Source: Acanthosepion pharaonis (Eukaryota > Mollusca > Cephalopoda > Sepiida > Sepiidae). Taken from it: DNA of 64,000 nt. The notes beneath the pieces are model-generated. The model was not told the origin of the DNA. It searched no databases and saw only the letters and a program-made list of their open reading frames with translations. Position 1 is the first letter of the stretch; each line of letters starts with the position of its first letter. The translations under genes and the position numbers were made by a program. This document shows positions 58,646 through 64,000 of this stretch, piece by piece. The DNA is taken from assembly GCA_903632075.3 (NCBI GenBank), contig CAHIKZ030004736.1:680001-744000 (forward strand), given 5' to 3'.

Positions 58646-59285
58646 TTTATTGGGAAGACTTACAAAGATGGAAGTTGGGTTCCTCGTGAGTTTTCACTTA
58701 ACTGAAACAATTTTCCAACATCTGCAGCCTTCTTGTAGTAACCAGGAATCCCAATCTTTCATATTTGCATCGCGTTGCAAACGGTGGTTATCAGAGAATA
58801 AGAAACAGTGCCAATACCAAAACCAGAGATCCATCAACAGAAGTCCATGCATTGCGTCTAACAAATTATGAAATGTATCGTGTATTACGAGCTAATGAAA
58901 CACGGAAGGACCATCGCTGCAGACCTTTATTTTCTTGAAACTTGATGGATAAACAACAGATTTAATCGAAAGTGTCCTGTTTTGATAAAGAGAAAATGTA
59001 TTATTCTCCAGTATTACAATGCAAAGGATACACTGCAAAAGATTGTTAATATGGAAGGTTCTTCGACTTCGCCATATTCACCAGATTTAGCAGCTATAAT
59101 TTTTTATTTGTTTCGGTCATTAGAATATTTTATAAGTGGCAGTATATTGAGAGACAAAGTAAGAAACTAAAAACAGTTTTCAATCATTTTTCATAGAAAA
59201 CACCAGATTTCTTTAAGCGTGGAATCTAAAATCTGCTGCTGTCATTGAAAATGAAGGTGATTACATTTTTGATGAATAACATTTA
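58646..59285 (+). pseudogene. mariner transposase relic
   Basis: Plus-strand frames read LVSFHLTETIFQHL (58682), ILQYYNAKDTLQKIV (58999; family pattern 'ILQHDNARPHTA', so the second catalytic Asp is replaced by Tyr), SSTSPYSPDLAAIIFYLFRS (59058; third catalytic Asp region kept), YFISGSILRDKV and a C-terminal ENEGDYIFDE (about 59250). Many shifts and stops. Nonfunctional. Confidence 0.75.
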
Positions 59286-60038
59286 AATAAATTTAACTTA
59301 CGTTTATTTCTTATGTTCTTACTGGTAAAAAATAGTTAATTTCCAAACACTGTGCTATTTTTTTTCTATTTTGATTAAAACAATAAACAAGGAATATTTT
59401 TGGAATATTTTATTCATCATTTCTGGTTTCAGTCAAAGATATCTTTCTTTCACCTCCAGCCGTAAACACTACACGTATGTTGACAACACTGACGTTGTTT
59501 GTAAAGAAAAAGGTTTCAAATATTTGAAGGCGTTGTCATAAAAGCCAAAAACTGAAAATGAAATAAACAGTTATTTAATTTTCAAAATGGCATCTGAAAT
59601 GTATCTGACGACTGACAGATGTATTTAAACCACGAGAAGAATTTTTAAAGTCACCTGGTTCATGACGTTGGGCTATTGCATCAAACGAAGATGCCCAGTT
59701 TAAAATTATGTTGAAATATGAATGGCGGAAAACAGTCATCATTTTTCTTGATTATAATTGAAAACGACAGATCTTAAACATCTGGAGAATATTTAAATTG
59801 ATCAGATCCAGACATAAGTTTATTGCTTACCTCGATACCAACTACAAAAGCCGGTATGGCTACAGATTTACCTTTAATTACACCCAACTGGCAAGGTGCT
59901 TATTTGTTACAGCAAGCTTATTATTTTCCAAATAGTTTTCTCAGCGGCATGATTATTCGGTTCCAGATTAGTTAAAAATATAAAAATTCCTAACAAAAAT
60001 TATTATGATACTGACGCTTATACTTACCTGTCGTGAAC

Positions 60039-60039
<1 letters not shown>
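59286..60039. other. Unannotated stretch
   Basis: Nothing recognised. Confidence 0.5.
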
Positions 60040-60100
<61 letters not shown>

Positions 60101-60124
60101 GTCTGTTTGTTATCTATCTATCTA
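60040..60124. repeat. (ATCT)n microsatellite
   Basis: About 17 ATCT units, then a short interruption and three more. Confidence 0.95.
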
Positions 60125-60764
60125 GCATCGCAAATTATAAAGAGCCGAAGGAAAAAGTAAAAGATGTTCTCTCAATACTGAAGGAGAGGAAGGAAAAAAA
60201 AGAATACTGCCGAAGTGATTAGTTTTATATTTCTAAAATCTATGATAACCACGTTGTCATAAGATCTGCACAAGTTACTCTTATGCGTCAAAGAAAGAAA
60301 ATATATAAGGAATAAAAAAATAAATGTATAAAAACGCAAAGCGAAGTTGAAATTTAGAAAAGAATTAATTTTTTATATAATTTTTTAGTCTTTGTTAAAA
60401 CTTTTTGATAAAATTTTCTAGCGAGATTTATTTATTTGAGATATATAAATAGATATCAACATTTTTTAATTTGTAGGGAGTCATAAACCTTAATTTATAG
60501 AGATATTGATGCTTATTTATTTTGAGTTTATTTTTTTATAAAAAACAAAACAAAAAATGAAAAATGTTATTTATTAACGTAAAGAATTCTAAGTGAAAGT
60601 CTTATCGATAAATTTTCATTGCCCTCTTTTCAAATCCTGTCAAATCCGATTAAAAATAAGTAAGATCTCTAGCAAATTTATTTAAAAAAAAAATAGAGCA
60701 TTTGAAATAACATTTTACTCGAAAATCCTTATTTTTTATTCACCTTTAAAAATAACCCTACAAC
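60125..60764. other. Unannotated AT-rich stretch
   Basis: Nothing recognised. Confidence 0.5.
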
Positions 60765-60907
60765 TTGTAGATTCAATGAAACTGACTGTCACAGCTTGGT
60801 GTTGACCTCAGTGTCCACTTTTATATTTACACCCGATATATATTAAGAACTTTTAACCATAAATATAGCAGACCTTAAAACAATATTTTTATCACTCACA
60901 CACACAT

Positions 60908-60981
<74 letters not shown>
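60765..60981 (+). repeat. Microsatellite-linked dispersed repeat, copy D, with (CA)n-(TA)n
   Basis: 'agcttggtgttgacctcagt', 'ccacttttatatttacac', 'ccataaatatagcagacctt' and 'tttttatcac' parallel 18010-18117, then CA and TA repeats (60897-60981). Confidence 0.65.
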
Positions 60982-60990
<9 letters not shown>

Positions 60991-61314
60991 CTTATAAAAT
61001 TTCAATAAAATATAAGGTGATATTTGTTTCTTTTTCAAATATGAATTCAATTGTAGGTTCGATTTTATTGTTACAATTCATTCAATTTCAAAAAAATCTC
61101 TCGCTGTATAGATGAGGGCTTAATAATAAATCCATCCACAAATGAAATTAATAGAACTCATAAATTAACTAAATAAAATCTAAGCGTCAATTGAAAATGG
61201 AAAATAAACGATACCTTACGCTTTCTTCGTATTCTTTTTGTTCAAGCTGATATCGGTTTAAAATTAAACGTCATATAAAAACGACCTTATTAATTCTTAA
61301 GACGCATTCATTTT
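60982..61314. other. Unannotated stretch
   Basis: Nothing recognised. Confidence 0.5.
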
Positions 61315-61655
61315 TAGATTGTAAGAATGTTTTTGAGATAATAATGGTTTAGTGATACAAGTCTTACTAATTAAACCATAGAATGGGGAGGGAGGAAATA
61401 TGTATTCATATCTTTCATTAGGGTATTTGCGCATAAGTTAATTTTAACGAACCCAGCTGGAAGTGAAACTCAGCTTTCCGATTATCAATTTCGAGCCAGT
61501 CTCCATTACACAAACCACACATCCAAGTTTGCAGTACCTTATATTCCCATGTGATCACCTATCTAGGTATGAATCCGGCTCGACGTTGCTTAACTTCGGT
61601 GATCATACAAAAACTAGCGCCTTAACGCGATATGACGCGATATGACCGTAAGCCA
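61315..61655 (-). repeat. 5S/tRNA composite SINE, copy D
   Basis: On the minus strand: 'ggcttacggtc' (61655), 'gatcaccgaagttaagcaac' then 'gtcgagccggatt', 'gggaatataaggtact', then a tRNA-like and body part ending near 61315. A 12-base 'gatatgacgcga' stutter interrupts the 5S-like head. Confidence 0.75.
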
Positions 61656-61781
61656 TAGCACCCGCGCATCCATGTTAAGTTACGAAAAACTTGGTAATCC
61701 GTATTGGTAGTCCCAAGGAGTATGAAATCCTGAGAGCTCAATGTTAATTCAGAGCTAATAATTTAAAGAAAAACAGACCAC

Positions 61782-61880
61782 TTTAAGGCTCCAATGTAAT
61801 AGTTTATTTCACCAGAGACCTTTTAAAGGACGCTGGATCTTCAGACATCACTTCCAAAAAGGAAGCAATGGAGCCTTAAA
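61782..61880. repeat. Short inverted repeat (about 15-bp arms)
   Basis: 'tttaaggctccaatg' at 61782-61796 and 'caatggagccttaaa' at 61866-61880. Confidence 0.7.
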
Positions 61881-61892
61881 ATGGTTTTTTTT

Positions 61893-61896
<4 letters not shown>

Positions 61897-61953
<57 letters not shown>

Positions 61954-62170
61954 TAAATCATACAAAATGTTTAATATATAAAAAATAAAGACACTAAACT
62001 GACTGAGTTTTCTTTTTTCAGGTTTCCAGATGAGACGTTTAGCCATCTTAACATCATCTGTCGTCAGAACACTGAAAAAACCCTTTGCGCTATTCAGCTA
62101 GAAAGAGAACGGGATAAAATCGTTTTGCGTCAACACCACTGTCTCCCCAACTGAGCAAATGGTGAGAGAA

Positions 62171-62236
<66 letters not shown>
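61897..62236. repeat. Two (TA)n arrays around a short non-repeat segment
   Basis: TA arrays at 61897-61951 and 62173-62236. Between them the minus strand at about 62082-62030 reads 'ctgacgacagatgatgttaa' then 'gatggctaaacgtc', reminiscent of retroelement 3' ends. Confidence 0.9.
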
Positions 62237-62238
<2 letters not shown>

Positions 62239-62369
62239 ATGCATGTTTCATTAAATAATATAAGTTTTGTTTATTTATTTTAAGTTCCTCTCATATTGTC
62301 TGATAAACATAATATCATTATAACTGAAGGACGTTTATTTTTAATGTAGTTTCTCTTCTTTTCATACAA

Positions 62370-63190
62370 AAATGGTTGTTCCCATAATATGCAGAATATG
62401 TATATACTTCTTATCATTAGTTCTAGAGCTTTCTACCGATCTCTGCTTATCCTCAGGAACAAAGCGTTCAAGGAAAGCATCTCCATACTCCCTCAAGGAG
62501 GCACTTGTCTTGAACACCTACTGGAACTCAAACTCACTCCGGAATTCAAGTGCAACTCACCTATACGATCGCTAAAGTTGCTGGAAAAATGATAGGATCC
62601 TTGTTCCGCTCCAGTATCTGACCCCTCCTGCCCATGGTTTACACATCATACCAAGAATGGACTCTTGCTGCCGTATGTGGGTTGAAGCTGCCCAGTTCTC
62701 ACTTGCCAGCCTTGATAGAGTTCAAAAACTTCTACGCAGCTTTGTGATTGAGGAATTATTTCCCAGCCTACAACTCTTTGATGAACTGATGAAACGTCGC
62801 AAGCCTCTCTCTACTCTATCGCTATTTTCATGGCAAATGTTCTGGCGAAATACATTTCCTGGTTCCACCAATTCTGAGCTTCGTAACTGGGACCCGCCAT
62901 GCTACATGCGTAAAGATGTATTCCATTAGTAAGAAGGAAGTGCCACTCGGAGATCTTCTATCTAAGAAATGCTACTTTGTGGAATAAACTACCGCCATGA
63001 TGTTTTCCCGATCACTAAATCTTAGCCTATTTAAGACTAGGGTTAACCGTTTTATCTCCTACATAACCATATAAACTACACTTCTTACCTCTTTTTGCGC
63101 TCACTCATAATCATTCCGCAGCACACTACCTTGAGTGGCTCCTTGGGCCTTGTACTGTGCGAGCATTAGTAAAGAAAAACATTAAAAAGA
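62370..63190 (+). pseudogene. LINE (jockey/CR1-like) 3' fragment, copy D (longest)
   Basis: Plus-strand frames read LLELKLTPEFKCNSP (62515), MDSCCRMWVEAAQFSLASLD then RVQKLLRSFVIEELFPSLQ (62657-62770) and STLSLFSWQMFWRNTF (62808), then a downstream frame near 62940-63060 with LWNKLP-like and FKTRVNRF-like endings. This is the post-RT C-terminus and tail of a LINE; copies A-C are at 34040, 34590 and 42770. Broken, no RT core. Confidence 0.65.
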
Positions 63191-63542
63191 AAAACTGCAG
63201 TAGCCAGTTATTGAAATCATAACTTCTTGGGTCAAGTCACTGAGTCAAACCAATGCTTTTACACACTGGGCCATGTGTCTTTAAGGACTGGTTACTGTAG
63301 GGGTGAACAAAAATTGGATGGTTGAGTTAAAAGGAGATAAATGAGACATCTGGAAGAGCCATGGCACGTGGAAATAGAACAATCTATCCCGGTGGACTGA
63401 ATAAAGAGTTCAGTTCAAAATTCCAATCAAATGAAGACGGTCGGAGCGTACAACGGCCGAAACGTCGCGAACATGACATTAAAGATGAGAACAACAGTCT
63501 GAACAATGTAAATAATGTAAATATGACAATACCTCATCTCAG

Positions 63543-63548
<6 letters not shown>
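63185..63548 (-). repeat. Dispersed repeat family U, half copy
   Basis: 'cagtagccagttattgaaat', 'gagttaaaaggagataaatg', 'gacatctggaagagccatgg', 'gaacaacagtctgaacaatg' and 'cctcatctcagaaat'. Most of it is the inverse of the left half of 53060-53625. Confidence 0.6.
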
Positions 63549-63625
<77 letters not shown>

Positions 63626-63640
63626 CAGATATATAGATAT
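63547..63640. repeat. (TA)n-(GATA)n microsatellite
   Basis: About 25 TA units then about seven GATA units, right after the end of a family U repeat. Confidence 0.97.
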
Positions 63641-64000
63641 AAAGCTATATATATGTGTGTGTGCATGCATGTATGTAAGTATGTACATCAGAGTGATGTA
63701 TGTTGCATGGTTATCGCCTTTCTTTCTGGATTTCAATGATTCGCATGCTTGAAATCATTAACATTTATTTACTTTCGTTTAAGCTATCAATATGTTTTTC
63801 AAAATTGTAAATGGCATTTTTCAAAGTAAATTAAGAATTCCCATATGTTGTTAAAGAATATTTTTTTATGAATTTTATTAACATTCTTTTAAATTCATTT
63901 TCGGACTCAGCGAACGTAAATGCTTCTATTTCGGATAAAAACAAATAAGAAAATTACTTTTATTTCTGTCCATAGCTATTTCAAAGTTTTTGGCTTAAAC
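63641..64000. other. Unannotated stretch to the right edge
   Basis: Nothing recognised. Confidence 0.5.

Overview
The window looks like nuclear DNA of a metazoan, most likely a cephalopod mollusc of the octopus type. This is inferred from very large introns (about 18 and 17 kb), dense (TA)n arrays, a mixture of decayed Penelope-like, LINE, Ty3/gypsy and Tc1/mariner copies, and SINEs with 5S-rRNA-like and tRNA-like heads. Nothing prokaryotic is present (no operons, no CRISPR). Species assignment is inference.

The only host gene I can support is a class A (rhodopsin-family) peptide-type G-protein-coupled receptor on the minus strand. It has three coding exons: 55691-54867, 36602-36393 and 19763-19272. 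All junctions are phase 0 with GT/AG ends, giving a continuous 508-residue protein with seven membrane segments, the TM3/ECL2 cysteine pair, CWLP in TM6 and NPxxY in TM7. The DRY motif reads DRL. The last exon is an unusual Ser/Thr-rich cytoplasmic tail. The core most resembles the tachykinin / NPFF group of neuropeptide receptors.

Layout. 1-4413: two same-orientation, minus-strand copies of a LINE with a restriction-like endonuclease tail, differing mainly by short indels. 4419-6404: a Penelope-like element with reverse transcriptase and GIY-YIG domains, bounded by 57-bp perfect inverted repeats. 6405-19271: repeat-rich DNA downstream of the receptor gene (microsatellites, SINEs, several foldback elements including a 606-bp one at 17030-17635). 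19272-19763: receptor exon 3. 19764-36392: intron 2, with SINE and LINE fragments, a roughly 1.2-kb homopyrimidine tract split by a 5S/tRNA SINE, a Penelope fragment abutting a 5'-truncated Ty3/gypsy element, and LINE 3' ends. 36393-36602: exon 2. 36603-54866: intron 1, with a Tc1 element that keeps recognisable inverted ends, a CpG-rich block, two mariner fragments, foldbacks and duplications. 54867-55691: exon 1. 55692-64000: upstream DNA with a minisatellite, a second Penelope fragment, a mariner relic, a 5S/tRNA SINE and a LINE 3' end.

No complete, unbroken mobile-element gene is present. The most unusual items are the 5S/tRNA composite SINE family (four copies with a 5S-like head plus two fragments), the inverted-repeat-bounded Penelope element, the CTGATGA-stem-GAAA motif downstream of three Penelope copies, the DRL receptor, and the indel-dominated divergence of the paired LINE copies, which may be an assembly artefact.
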